Below are positions 34,914 through 45,716 of a DNA stretch of 64,000 bases, one piece after another. The first letter of the stretch is position 1. Each line of letters begins with the position of its first letter. The stretch spans positions 3,720,001 to 3,784,000 of the forward strand of contig CAUWAG010000004.1 of the NCBI GenBank assembly GCA_963556695.1, in the 5' to 3' direction. The position numbers and the translations under genes are program-made. The notes below the pieces were generated by a model. It saw only the letters and a list, made by a program, of their open reading frames with translations, had not been told where the DNA came from and did not search any database. Origin of the DNA: Anthostomella pinea. Taxonomy: Eukaryota > Ascomycota > Sordariomycetes > Xylariales > Xylariaceae.

Positions 34914-36461
34914 ATGGCATCAGTCAAAACAGCTCCCATGGCGCCCACCGATTCTCCGGCTCACGTTGAGCACCCCGGTTCGACAGGCTCCCTCAAGAAG
35001 GTCATTACGACACGACAGTTCATCTTTATGGCCCTCAGCTCTTCCATCGGGGCCGGCCTCCTCCTCTCCACCGGCCAAGCCCTCGCCGTCGGCGGTCCTG
35101 CGCCGCTCTTTATAGGTTTCGCCGTCGTCGGGCTCGCCGTCTGGATTACCATGTGCAGCCTGGGCGAGCTGTCGACCAACTTCCCCGTCAAGGGGTCCTT
35201 CTACGAGTACTCAGTATGGTTCATTTCGCCGTCGTGGGGCTTCAGCATGGGTTGGAACTACGTCATGAACTTCATCTGCATCGTACCTTTCGAGGTCATC
35301 GTCATGGTCCTCGTCGCCCATTTTATCAACCCCGGCTTGCCGGCCGAGTATCTGATTCCCGGCTTCCTGGTGGCGCTCATGCTCATCTACGTCTTCGGCG
35401 CGCGCTGGTACGCCGAGGCCGAGAATGTCTTCGGCGTGCTCAAGATGCTGGTTTTCACCATTTTCATCATGACAGCTTTCTTCATTGTCGCCGATGCCGT
35501 TCCAACGGACCCCCGCCCAGCCTCCGAGCTCGGCTGGCACATCTGGAAGAACGAGGCCTTCAAGAACGGCTGGGCTGGCTTTCTGTTCGTCTTCATGTCG
35601 GCCGGCATGGCGTATGGCGGCACCGAGATGCTGGGGTTCACGGCCGCCGAGTGCGTCAATCCTCGAAAGGTCATGGGCCTCGCGAGTAGGCTCGTCGCGG
35701 GCCGCGTCGTCGGTCTCTACCTCCTCCCCATTCTCATGGTCGGCCTCGTCCTCAGCATCCCCCTCGAAGACACCGCCAAGGAGCATACCGACACCAAGAC
35801 GAGCCCCTTCGTGCTCGCCGTTGCCCGCGCCGGCATCCCCGTGCTCCCGCAAATTATGAACGGCATCATCCTGGTGGCCATCTTCAGCATGGCCAACGCC
35901 TCGGTCTTCGCCTCGTCGCGCGCCCTCCGCGCCATCTCCTCGCAGGGCATGGGTCCCAAGTTCTGCGGTCTGGTCAAGTGGGATCGTCCCGTCGGCGCCC
36001 TCATCGTCGTCTTTCTCTTCTCCCTTCTCGCCTTCGCCAAGGTCTCACCCGACGGCGACAACGTCTTCACCTGGCTGCTGGCCCTCGCCTCCGCGTCCAA
36101 CTACTTCACCTGGATGTCCATCTGCCTGTGCCAGATCCGGTGTCGGCTCGCGATCCGGAAGCGGGGGTTGGATCAACACACCGTGCTCCCGAGCTACCGC
36201 TCGCCTTTCGGCATCTACGGTAGCGTGTTTGCGATGCTGGTGTTCGTGTTCGGCCTTGTGGCCCAGATCGCCGCCGCGGTGAAGAGCCCCCTGCCCAGCC
36301 CGCCGCCTGTCTTTGCAAGTATGTTGGGCATTGTCGTCGTGGCAGTCTTTTGGGTCGGCTATATGTGTTGGAAGCGCGACTGGACGCTGTTGGTGCCGCT
36401 GAAGGACATAGACCTGGAGACGAAGGACGCGCCGGAATCGCACGAGTTCGAGAGTGTTTAG
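34914..36461 (+). CDS. Amino-acid permease (APC superfamily, fungal AAT type)
   Basis: 515 residues from MASVKTAPMAPTD, with about twelve hydrophobic segments. The first membrane helix holds SSIGAGLLLSTGQAL, the unwound substrate-binding motif of the family. Further family signatures are PVKGSFYEYSVWFISPSWGFSMGWNYVMNF, GTEMLGFTAAECVNPRK and MANASVFASSRALRAISSQGMGPKF. These proteins import amino acids with protons at the plasma membrane; the substrate cannot be read from the sequence. The frame extends 117 codons further upstream, but that part is the pyrimidine-rich leader and has no permease homology. The gene converges on MCM2. Confidence 0.93.
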   Translation: MASVKTAPMAPTDSPAHVEHPGSTGSLKKVITTRQFIFMALSSSIGAGLLLSTGQALAVGGPAPLFIGFAVVGLAVWITMCSLGELSTNFPVKGSFYEYSVWFISPSWGFSMGWNYVMNFICIVPFEVIVMVLVAHFINPGLPAEYLIPGFLVALMLIYVFGARWYAEAENVFGVLKMLVFTIFIMTAFFIVADAVPTDPRPASELGWHIWKNEAFKNGWAGFLFVFMSAGMAYGGTEMLGFTAAECVNPRKVMGLASRLVAGRVVGLYLLPILMVGLVLSIPLEDTAKEHTDTKTSPFVLAVARAGIPVLPQIMNGIILVAIFSMANASVFASSRALRAISSQGMGPKFCGLVKWDRPVGALIVVFLFSLLAFAKVSPDGDNVFTWLLALASASNYFTWMSICLCQIRCRLAIRKRGLDQHTVLPSYRSPFGIYGSVFAMLVFVFGLVAQIAAAVKSPLPSPPPVFASMLGIVVVAVFWVGYMCWKRDWTLLVPLKDIDLETKDAPESHEFESV

Positions 36462-37066
36462 AACGGCGTCCGCATGGATGAATGTAGAGTAGGGAACTGC
36501 GTTGGTTCAATTTCTTGTATGCAGACTTTTCTTCTTGTATTTACCTAGGCTAGGTAGTCTTTCAGTGATAGGTATCTCTAATTCAAGAAGTACAAAATAC
36601 CCTTTCTGCTGCGATTTTGACCAGCAGCCGCAAAGCTGAAAAGCCTGCACATACAGAAGACGCCATATTCAAACATCTCCACGTCCTTGCTAGATGTCAT
36701 CGAGTCTGAATCTTGTCGCTGACATGACTGGCGTACAGAGGTACGGATCGCTGTATATGGCCAGTCCTGGACAGCTGAAGATGTTGTGGCCTCGTGGTTG
36801 TGACGAAACAGGATTGACAAAGAACAAGATGACTTTCAAAGTCCATGGTATTTTGAAACAATGGCAAAACTACTAACCAGACACCCCTTATCCATATCGT
36901 CGTCCCAGAGATCAAAACCAGCATCAATATCAACATCATGCAGGACTCCAGCCTGACACCCACATCGCATCCCTACCATCATACCGACCGTCTCGCTTAT
37001 GACGGTCCATTATACAAACACACACACAACATAGTCCAGTCCCAGCCAAGGCAATTTACCTACACT
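36462..37066. other. Convergent 3' intergenic region
   Basis: Lies between the permease and MCM2 stop codons and presumably holds both 3' UTRs. Nothing else was seen. Confidence 0.5.
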
Positions 37067-39700
37067 CTAAGCACCCACAGCAGTAGTCCTCCGCTGCGAT
37101 TGTGTCCCGCCCCTCTTGGACACACGAGCCCCGGGTCGGGCCAGCGTGTATTTGGCGAACGCCCGCGCAAGTGCCTTCTTGCAGCTGACCTTCTGGCTGC
37201 CAACGAAGCTGTCGACGGTGACGGCGATGGCACGGTCAATGTCCTGTGCTGAGCAGTACTCTGAAAGTCGCATGCGGCAGAAAGATTCCGAGATGCGGAT
37301 GATGGCTTCCAAGTGACGGACCTGTGCTGGAAGTCAGTACGAGTACGAGTCAAATCGACATGAGGGGTGTTGTGCACTGACAGTGATAGGGTATGCACCA
37401 GTAGCCAGGGACTCTCGTCGCATATCAGCGAAGAGTCGCGCAACTTTGTCTTCGTCCATATGCAGCAGCTTCGGCGAGCAGTGATCGCGAGCATAGAGGA
37501 TGTATTTGCGGAGGAGCTCCTGGGGGATCTGTCCCTCCTTTTTGATCGCATCTTGGCTCTCGCGCGCAGTCTTGGTGTCCTGCTCAGTCTCCATTGTCTC
37601 TTTAACCTCCTGGGTAGATGGATGGCTGCGACTGTGGGATCCTACAATGAAGCGAGCAAGTCGCTCATCTTCTGCGGGATCGACAGTATCTCGGACAACG
37701 CAAAGGATGTCGAAACGTGACAAAATAGGCTCCGTCAACTCGACGTTGGCTGAGAAGGGTATCGTAGAGTTGTAACGGCCACCGATGGGATTGGCAGCAG
37801 CGATAATACCGCATCGGGCTTGTAGAGTGGTGACAATACCAGCTTTGGAGATGGAGATGGTCTGCTGCTCCATAGCTTCGTGGATCGAGGTTCGATCCTG
37901 GTCGTTCATCTTGTCGAACTCGTCAATCAGACACGTACCCCTATCAGCGAGCACCAATGCACCCCCTTCTAGAGTCCACTCGCTAGTCAAGGGATCTCGA
38001 CGGACACTAGCCGTGAGACCGACGGCGGAAGCTCCCTGGCCGGTGGCAAAGACAGCTCGGTGCGCCGTCTTCTCGACGTACTTGAGTACTTGTGACTTGG
38101 CTGTACCGGGATCACCCAGCAGTAGCACATTGATATCGCCACGAACGTGATGTGACCCCTTGGCTACCTTGGCTACACCACCGAAAAGGGACAAGGCAAC
38201 AGCGGTCTTTATATCGGCGTGGCCGTAGATACTGGGCGCCATTGAGTTGATAACCTTGTCGATGATCTGGGGATCACGCGATAGTTTGCGAATCTTTTGC
38301 TCGTCTTCTTCGGTCAGCCTGAATCCGGCCAGCTGGTCGTGAGACTTGACAACATTGTTTGCCTCGAGAATGGTGGCAAATACAGGGAAGCCATTCCGGT
38401 TGTTAAGCTGAGCGTCGTAGTTATTTCGGTATATACCTGTAACTTCGATCTCCTCGCCAGGCTTCACCCTGTCAATCAAGTCCCAGAGCAGGATAACCTC
38501 GCGGTGGCGAGGCAGACGCCCAGCGGGCACAGTGCCAGGGGATTCCTGGAGACTGAGTTTCTGGTAGTTGCGGTAGACTGTCTTTTCTGAGTTGATGGTG
38601 AAAGGACCTCGCGATTGGCAATTCTGGCAGAAGGTGATCTTGACTTCGACATTGGACTCCTGTTGGAAAGGGCCGAGAGTCACACCGCACTTGGTGCAAT
38701 CGAACTTGACGTACTTCAGTTGGGGGAAGACGCCAGATCGGCGAGTGACGACACCGCTGACTCTGACAAGGCAGTTCAGATGGGATTGTCGAAGCTGTCG
38801 GAGGGTGTAATGAACCGGCAGGTCAAAGATACGAACGTGAATATCGGAGTGAATGCGCTCGTAGTCGGGGTAGTGAAGAAGCACAACGTCCATAGCAACT
38901 TCGTCAAAGAGGTTGAGCATCTCAACCGGTGCGTTGGCGAGGAAGTAGGCCAGGATAGCCTTGGACGACGACAGATGGTCGTACGATACCTCCAAAGACT
39001 CGGCGTTGATCTCTCCGAGAGTCCGAATACGACTGCCGTACACTGAGGAGCCGTTCTCGTCGGTGTACTCGGTCAGGAAAGCCTTGAACTCTCGCTTGAT
39101 GGTGCGCTGAACAGCAGGCTGGGCCACCCAGTCGGTCAAGCTCGAGGCCTTGACATCTTGTAGGGCTTCCAGGGACAGCTCCTCGTCCATAATGTCCTGG
39201 TCCATCATGTCATCGGGGTCTTCGTCGTAGTGGTGGCGGCGTCTACGAGGTTGGGCGGTGAGGTCAATATCGCCATCCTCGTCTTCGTCGGGGAGGAAGG
39301 CGGCAGGGGCTCTTCTGCGGGCAACCTCCCGGTCTCTGCGGTTCAACTGAGCTTCTAGTCTTCGCCGGTCGCCGAGGTTCAGGTCATCGTAGTCTCCCTC
39401 GTCGTCAATGTCGAGCCCCTCATATGTGTCATTGTCATCCTTCTCTCTGTAGTCTCGCTCGAAGCCTTCGCGGAAGAGATCGACCTCGTCCTCAGCCATC
39501 TCGTCCAAGTCGTCAAGGTCATCTTGGATCTCGGCCTCCTCCTCAATGTCGTCGTCGTCATCGCCGCCGTGAGAGACATTGAAGGCTGGTGGGGACGAGG
39601 GCATGGGGCTTGAAGCTGCGACGGATGATGAGGCATCGCCATTAGTGCGGGATCGTTTGCGATTCGATCGCGGGGCGGCACCGCGATTCGCCGAGTCCAT
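37067..39700 (-). CDS. mcm2: DNA replication licensing factor MCM2
   Basis: Exons 39700-37382 and 37321-37067 with a 60-nt intron give 857 residues. Acidic N-terminal tail (DDDDDIEEEAEIQDD), MCM N-domain with C4 zinc finger (CTKCG ... CQNCQS), Walker A GDPGTAKS at about residues 529-536, Walker B CLIDEFDKM and arginine finger SRFD. The C-terminal winged-helix region starts at VRHLEAIIRISESFCRMRLSEY, encoded by the second exon. MCM2 is a subunit of the MCM2-7 helicase loaded at origins in G1, and its acidic tail binds histones H3-H4. Length and motif order are normal. Without the intron the first exon would end in a short non-homologous tail (SAQHPSCRFDSYSY). Confidence 0.97.
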
Positions 39701-40485
39701 GTTGCTTCGTAAAGGGGAACTGTAGATATGATTGTCAGCGAGTGTTGCTGGACACTCGCATGTCGCAAACGGGCATGCGCAGCTGTGGGTGAGGCCAGGG
39801 ACACATGTTTACACGAGTGGTGCTAGCGCAAGGGGAGAAGACATACCTCATGATGACTGACTATCGAACCTCTTGTGAGCCGTGACGAGAGATCAAGATG
39901 TCGTCAAGGGTGAATTGGTCATCTACTGTGGGAGACAAGAGGGAGATGGGTGCGTCAATGATAATGGCAGTGGGAAAGGGGAGCACCGATCGAGGGGGGG
40001 CTTGTGGAAAAGTGGTGGGACCCGGTAATGATTCTCCAGACCACACTCGGCGCGTGATTTCCGTGTTTCGGGTTTCGCGACGGCGCGTTAAGTGGCGCTA
40101 GACCAAGTCGAGCAACTCTGTCAGCGCCTGTAAAGTGGCTGGACCCACAGCGCTTGGCAGTGGGCGTCTCTGGCGTGTTACCGTACGGTACCTCCACTCA
40201 TTACCTTAGGTACATCATTGCTCGATGTCGGCGCATTTACAATTTACACGGTGTTGTACAGCTTCACCTCACGATTCGCCTATCTCGTCCCCGTGTCGTG
40301 TCTGTCTTTAGCCAAACGCGAACACCGTCGAGTTATCCCCTTCCTCCTTATAGTCCCTTCGCCTACCTGCCTGCCTCTGGTCACATTCTGCCCCTCGCCA
40401 CCAAAAGACACCGCGCATCCCTCCTCCTCCGCCTCTTGCGACACCCCGCCTACAACACCACCTAGCATCGACAGAATATACGACG
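39701..40485. promoter_or_regulatory. Divergent promoter between MCM2 and the UBR7-like gene
   Basis: 785 bp. Around 40045-40090 it holds TTTCGCGAC and GGCGCGT sequences resembling the MluI-box/E2F-type sites that drive replication genes at G1/S. The 40250-40480 side is pyrimidine-rich, as expected for the leader of the plus-strand gene. Inferred from sequence likeness only. Confidence 0.4.
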
Positions 40486-42126
40486 ATGGACTCTCCGCCG
40501 GCACCGGCTGTCTCGCACAGCGCGACGGAGCCTGAGGTCGACGCTAACGTCTCGCGCCCTCGAAGAGAAAGTCTTTCCCAGAAGTCCGAAGACTCCCAGA
40601 CTGCAGCCGACTTTATTAGAGATCAGATGCAGCTGGAAGCGGATGCGCGCGAAGCTCTGCCTTACGTATGTCGAGCATGCTCGCTACCTCTATTTGGCCA
40701 CTGTGCTAACCAACGAAACTGACAGAGCATCGAGAATTGCACCAGGCCACTCGGCTCGTTGCGACAAAACGTCTTCGCTTGCCTCACCTGCAACCCTGCT
40801 CCCACCGGCCCGGACGACACCTACAACCCGGCCGGCGTCTGCTATTCGTGCTCTGTCCAGTGCCACGGCAAACACGAACTGGTAGAGATCTTCCAGAAGC
40901 GGAACTTCACCTGCGATTGCGGCACCACGCGATTCACTCCTGACCAGCAGTGCACGCTGCGCATCGACCCCGAGACCAATACGAAGGGCGGCGTCCACTC
41001 CGAGCCGGCAGACCCCAACAACAAGTACAACCAGAACTTTCGGAACAACTTCTGTTCGTGCTCCATCGATTACAAGCCTCGGGAGCAGAAGGGTACCATG
41101 TTCCAATGCTTGGGTCTAGGCACACACGAGACTGGCGGGTGCGGAGAGGACTGGTTTCATCCTGGCTGTCTTGTCGGCATGGGCCCAAGGTGGTACGAGA
41201 AGATGCCTCAGAAGAGCCAGTCGAACAGTACTCCCCATGGCAGCGCACTTGCTCCCATTTCCGAGGACGCGCCACAGAACAACAGTGGTGACCAGCAAAA
41301 CAACGAGAGCACCACAGTTGAAGTTGAGGAAGAAGATGCGCCTCTACCCGACGGTTTCCCTGGTGAGGATGATTTCGACCATTTCCTCTGCTACAAGTGT
41401 GTCGAGGCGTACCCCTGGATCCAGAGGTATGCTGGTACTACCGAGTTCCTACCGGCTGTCTTCTACAAGAAGGAAGATGGGACACCACACGCCAAAAAGC
41501 GTAAGCTGGAAGATGATGGCGAAGCTGAAGATGGCGAACCCATCAAGCGCGTCAAGCGCGAGTCCGAAGGAACAGGTGCTGTGGCTTTAGCTGATGAGCC
41601 CATTCCAGACGATGTCCCCATAAAGGTCAAGGAAGAAGAAGTGAAGGGAGCAGAAGTGACTTCAGCCGAGAAATGCAAGTGGGCATCGTTGCCACCTGCA
41701 CCGGCCGGACAGTTTTCTCTCTTCATACACTCGGACTTTCGCGACCAGTTCTGCCGGTGCGCTTCATGCTTCCCGAATCTCAAATCCCATCCACAGCTGC
41801 TGGAAGAGGAAGAGGCATACGAACCACCTCTTTCCGCCTCGGGATCAGATCATGGCTCCGCGCACGGCAGTGGATCGTTGTACGAGCGTGGTGAATCCGC
41901 CCTGAAGAACGTAGACCGTGTTCGGGCGATTGAGGGTGTCATGGCGTACAACCACCTCAAGGAGAAACTCCAGCCTTTCTTCCAGAAATTCGCCAAGAGC
42001 GGAAAGGCCATCGGCGCTGAGGATATCAATGAGTACTTCGCCAAGCTGAGAGGTGATGAGCAGGCGATCAAGGATGCTGGCGAAGGTGCCAAGGCGGACA
42101 ATAGGAAGGAACAAAGTGGTTACTAG
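40486..42126 (+). CDS. UBR7/Mlo2-like protein with UBR box and PHD-type finger
   Basis: Exons 40486-40665 and 40726-42126 (60-nt intron with TGCTAAC branch point) give 526 residues. The UBR zinc box starts at CTRPLGSLRQNVFACLTC and continues through CYSC ... CHGKHELVEIFQKRNFTCDCG. A PHD-like finger follows (FCSCSIDYKP ... MFQCLGLG ... CGEDWFHPGCLVGM). Then come an acidic stretch, a lysine/arginine-rich likely nuclear signal (HAKKRKLEDD; PIKRVKRE) and a Cys-containing segment (FCRCASCFPNLKSHPQLLEEEEAYEPP). This is the order of human UBR7 and fission yeast Mlo2. UBR7 is reported as an E3 ubiquitin ligase acting on chromatin. All zinc ligands appear present. Confidence 0.92.
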
Positions 42127-42607
42127 ATGAGTACTGGAAAACACCACGACTTCACGATAATGCCACTGTGGTCTGCTACGAGGATTGCAAACGTCATGGC
42201 ACCGACCCATGGGTCTGCTTCGGCTCTCGGGTTTGGATGCACGACTCTTCTGTACATCAATGTAATACTATTGTACCAACCTCAGGGTTTGGCTCCTGTG
42301 GAACGGATTTCGGATATTCAAAACCTTGTCCATCAACCATGCGTATGTGTAGCTGCCGGCTGCGGCCATGCCCCTTTCCCCATTGGAATTGTCGGGTCTG
42401 ATGTCTGACGTATACTAGCAGCAACTAATAATGCCATGAATGGATGCTATAGTCTAGTCGCCAGTAACGATGACTCGGGGCCCGGTCAACGGCAGGTTGA
42501 CAGCGATGATACAAGACAAGGCATTATAGAATGGTAGGCAGTCGACAGAATTGATATCTAGGAGTGACATAAACACCATGCTTGTTCTTTGTACAGATCA
42601 GCACTAC
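42127..42607. other. Convergent 3' intergenic region
   Basis: 481 bp between the UBR7-like gene and the dehydrogenase. No feature was seen. Confidence 0.5.
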
Positions 42608-43945
42608 TTATACAGCCCACACCTTCGCCACCATAGCACTGGGCAATTTCTCGGCCTCCTGGGGTGCATGTTGCAAAGCCAGCCGCACCAAGTTCAGCGC
42701 CTGCGTACCCAGAAACACAGGAGCCTTCAGCCGTTGAGCCTCTAACACAGCATCCTGGAGCTTTTGGGCGGCGTCTCTGAGGTTCTCGCCAACAGTCGAC
42801 GGCTTCTCTCCACGGCAAAGCTTCATGATCTCCGGCCCGACGGTCTCAAACATCTTGCTTCCTCCTGCGGCGTTCATACACAGCTCGTAGACCTGGTCCA
42901 GATCCAGATTACAGCGTTTGGCGAAGGCGATGGATTCTGCGGCCGAGCACAGGTATATCCCTTTAAGTAGGGCCAACACCAGTGCCAGTTTTGCCTCATC
43001 GTCGACAGCTAGCCCCTTGACCGGGCCTATCTTCCCCTTGCCTTCCGTGTACAGTCTGATAAGACTACTGTCGTCGTCCGGGCCGTATCCTCGGCCGAGT
43101 CCCGAAAAGTAGACCTGCTCGGCCGTACTCGTCATCGGCGTAGGGAACCCGGTACGTCCCGCCTCCGAGGTGATAATGCCAGAGTCCTTCAGGATGATGG
43201 TCAAGGCGCTGGCGATGGGCTGGAAGTCCGGCGTCAGCATCCTCGGAACTCTATGCTCGAACATCCACGCCCACGCGTCCGACTTGAGGATCCTGTCTCG
43301 CGCCAACCCGAGGTCGAGTCCGAGGTGGCTCGCGAACCCCATCCCCTCGCTCGCAGCGAGGATCTGCACGGCGGCGAGGACTTGATGGCACATCTTCATG
43401 TTGCTGCCGGCTCCGATCCCTCCCTTGACGATGTACAGCTTCTGCGGATCTGACATCTCTTGCAAGAGGAACTTGCCCTGTTCAATGGCAGCATCGGAAC
43501 CTCCTGCCATGATGGAGAGTGTACCATCCGCCGCCCTTCCAGCACCGCCAGAGACGGGACAGTCAATCAGCTTGATGTCGTCTCGGCCTGCCTCTGCCAG
43601 CTGCTTCTCTAGACTCTGAACATATGCACACGGCACCGTCGAAGCAAGTAATAACGATGCACCCTTGGGCAGCGCCGGGACAGCCGGGTTCTCCCCTTCG
43701 AACAACACTGCCTGGGCCTGCTGGGCCGTTGCCACCATGCACACGCAGTAGTCCCTGTCCTTGACCGTCTCCGCGGGTGTTGAGGCAACGCTCCCTCCCG
43801 CCGCCTTGAATTTCTCGAGGGTCGGCGGCCAGACATCGAAGCCGGTTACTTTGTAGCCCTGCTTGACCAGGTTGGTGGCCATGCCGAAGCCCATGGCTCC
43901 GAGGCCGATAAAGGCAATTTCCGATTTCGCCGTCGTCGTCGCCAT
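42608..43945 (-). CDS. Beta-hydroxyacid dehydrogenase (HIBADH/threonate-dehydrogenase type), extended
   Basis: 445 residues from MATTTAKSEI. Rossmann NAD(P) motif GLGAMGFGMATNL near residue 14, substrate loop DCPVSGGAGRAADGTLSIMAGG and catalytic Lys in GAGSNMKMCHQVLA. After the usual end (about 300 residues) there is a further helical stretch (EAKLALVLALLKGIYLCSAAESIAFAKRCNLDLDQVYELCMNAAGGSKMF), which looks like a second copy of the C-terminal NAD_binding_11 fold. The family oxidises 2- or 3-hydroxyacids such as 3-hydroxyisobutyrate, L-threonate and D-erythronate. It is divergent from the aldolase gene (643 bp between starts). In plant multidomain proteins of the At1g18270 type, dehydrogenase domains of this kind are fused to a class II aldolase, which supports a joint role. 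Substrate is inferred. The frame opens 12 codons earlier, but MATTT has the better start context. Confidence 0.85.
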   Translation of the reverse strand: MATTTAKSEIAFIGLGAMGFGMATNLVKQGYKVTGFDVWPPTLEKFKAAGGSVASTPAETVKDRDYCVCMVATAQQAQAVLFEGENPAVPALPKGASLLLASTVPCAYVQSLEKQLAEAGRDDIKLIDCPVSGGAGRAADGTLSIMAGGSDAAIEQGKFLLQEMSDPQKLYIVKGGIGAGSNMKMCHQVLAAVQILAASEGMGFASHLGLDLGLARDRILKSDAWAWMFEHRVPRMLTPDFQPIASALTIILKDSGIITSEAGRTGFPTPMTSTAEQVYFSGLGRGYGPDDDSSLIRLYTEGKGKIGPVKGLAVDDEAKLALVLALLKGIYLCSAAESIAFAKRCNLDLDQVYELCMNAAGGSKMFETVGPEIMKLCRGEKPSTVGENLRDAAQKLQDAVLEAQRLKAPVFLGTQALNLVRLALQHAPQEAEKLPSAMVAKVWAV

Positions 43946-44588
43946 CTTGACTGCCTCAAGGGTGATAAAGGAAGGCTTCAAGCTGTGGTATTTCCCGGTC
44001 CTTTGTGGGTCTGCCTAGCTAGAGCTGGGTCACGATGTAGGTAGTCCGACGTAATGATTAGCGCATCAGTCGAACCCGACGCCTGAACACGAACACCGGA
44101 GAGAAACCCGATTACCCGACGATGGCTATGCTCGAATAGCAGGAGTTTCGGGTCCGCGATGAACCGAGGGCGATCTCGGGGCGTGACTACTCGCCAAATG
44201 TCACACTCCCCGCCCTCCTTCTCCGGCAGAGTTCGCGCTTCTGTCCATCGCTCTGCTCTCCGATATCTTGAGCTACCCCACGTCGCTTCCCCACTGAATT
44301 ATGGAGGCTGTTGTTAGACGGCTTGGTGGTGTGATGATGTAGCCAGGGAGTAGCTGTAGCTCCAATGGTGTAGAGTAGAGCCAGCGACGTAAAGTGAGGT
44401 CTCCAAGGTCAACAACTGAACATTCTATCTCATCTTCGGATTTCAAGGACTATAAGCAATCAAACTCTGTGGAGTGGTGTCACTGGTCACAACATCCCAC
44501 GACCTCGTTACCTAGCCAGGCCCATCCTCGACAACTTTCCTTCTCCATCATCACCAGATTATCGCCTCGAAGAAGCCAAATCGCCACA
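43946..44588. promoter_or_regulatory. Divergent promoter between dehydrogenase and aldolase
   Basis: 643 bp shared upstream region. It contains GATTACCCGA at 44110-44119, a decamer also found in the kinase/RpiB promoter at 48158-48167. Shared control is an inference. Confidence 0.4.
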
Positions 44589-45455
44589 ATGTCCCGACCA
44601 GCCCTCTCCGAGAACCGCTCCATGGCGATCCTCAACGCGGCGCGCGACGGCGGCTACGCAGTCCCCGGCATGTGCTGCTACAATATCGAGTCCATCATCG
44701 CGACGGTGCGCGCCGCCGAGGCCGCACGCTCGCCCGCCATGGTGCTGCTCTTCCCGTGGGCCATCGAGTACGCGGGCGCATCGCTCGTGCGCGCCGCCGC
44801 CGACGCCGCCCACAGCGCCAAGGTGCCCATCAGCCTGCACCTGGACCACGCGCAGAAGCCGGATCTCGTGCGGCGCGCCGCCGACATCGAGGGTGGCTTC
44901 GACAGCATCATGTGCGACATGAGCCACTACGAGAAGGAAGAGAACCTGACGCTGACGAAGGAGCTGGTGGCGTACTGCCACGAGCGCGGCATCGCGGCCG
45001 AGGCGGAGCCGGGCCGCATTGAGGGCGGCGAGGACGGCGTCGCCGAGACGGTCGACCTCGAGGCGGTTCTGACGACGCCCGAGCAGGCCGAGGAGTTCGT
45101 GGCGACGGGCATCGAGATGCTGGCCCCGGCGTTCGGCAACGTGCACGGCGAGTACGGGCCGCGCGGCATCCAGCTCGAGTACGACAGGCTGGAGTCGATC
45201 AACAAGGCCGTCGGCGACCGGGTGAGGCTGGTGCTGCACGGGGCGGACCCGTTCACCGAGGAGATCTTCGCGCGGTGCATCAAGGCCGGCGTGTCCAAGG
45301 TGAACATCAACAAGGGCATGAATAACCATTATGCGGCTGTGCAGAAGGAGATGCAGGGCAAGCCGCTGACGAGCGTCATCGAGGCCGGCACCGAAGCCAT
45401 GCAGAAGGCTATCGAGCAGTATATGCATCAGCTTGGGAGCGCTGGCAAGGCTTAG
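44589..45455 (+). CDS. Class II ketose-bisphosphate aldolase (FBA/tagatose type)
   Basis: 288 residues from MSRPALSENRS, in good start context (CCACAATGTC). Class II zinc aldolase pattern: LHLDHAQ (catalytic Asp and zinc His), FDSIMCDMSHY, AEAEPGRIEGGEDG (zinc Glu region), AFGNVHGEYGP (zinc His), LVLHGADPF (zinc His; usually LHGGSG) and KVNINKGMN (phosphate-side loop, usually NINTD). The enzymes cleave a ketose phosphate to dihydroxyacetone phosphate and an aldehyde. The changes in the LHGG and NINT loops suggest a substrate other than fructose 1,6-bisphosphate. The neighbourhood (kinase, isomerases, acid dehydrogenase) suggests a C4 or branched sugar phosphate. The coding sequence is very GC-rich, leaving a 289-codon antisense frame that is not a gene. 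Confidence 0.88.
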   Translation: MSRPALSENRSMAILNAARDGGYAVPGMCCYNIESIIATVRAAEAARSPAMVLLFPWAIEYAGASLVRAAADAAHSAKVPISLHLDHAQKPDLVRRAADIEGGFDSIMCDMSHYEKEENLTLTKELVAYCHERGIAAEAEPGRIEGGEDGVAETVDLEAVLTTPEQAEEFVATGIEMLAPAFGNVHGEYGPRGIQLEYDRLESINKAVGDRVRLVLHGADPFTEEIFARCIKAGVSKVNINKGMNNHYAAVQKEMQGKPLTSVIEAGTEAMQKAIEQYMHQLGSAGKA

Positions 45456-45716
45456 ATGGACGCTTCACTTGCTCTCGTGTATGTAGCTTAACATACAGCC
45501 GTGGATCAGTTCACTTATTCTTCATCATTGTGACACGAGCTCACATGCTTTCAGAGACGGCACGTCGGCCTTCTCGCCATGCTACATTCGCTCGTACTGA
45601 ATCCTTGGTTTCCTGGTTATTGATTACCCCTATCAGGAAACGATACAATTAGAGACATTATTACTACCGACGCCCGCCGCAGAAAACTTGAACTTTGCTT
45701 ACGACAGTCAGTCCTA

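Noticed and set aside
35211..35852. 213-codon antisense frame rich in Asp, Glu and His
   Set aside because: Shadow of the GC-rich permease gene.
37880..37905. tRNA T-arm-like GGTTCGATCC
   Set aside because: Lies inside MCM2 coding sequence and has no cloverleaf around it. No tRNA, rRNA or CRISPR array was found in the window.
44559..45428. 289-codon antisense frame
   Set aside because: Shadow of the GC-rich aldolase gene. His/Arg/Leu-rich composition without any motif.
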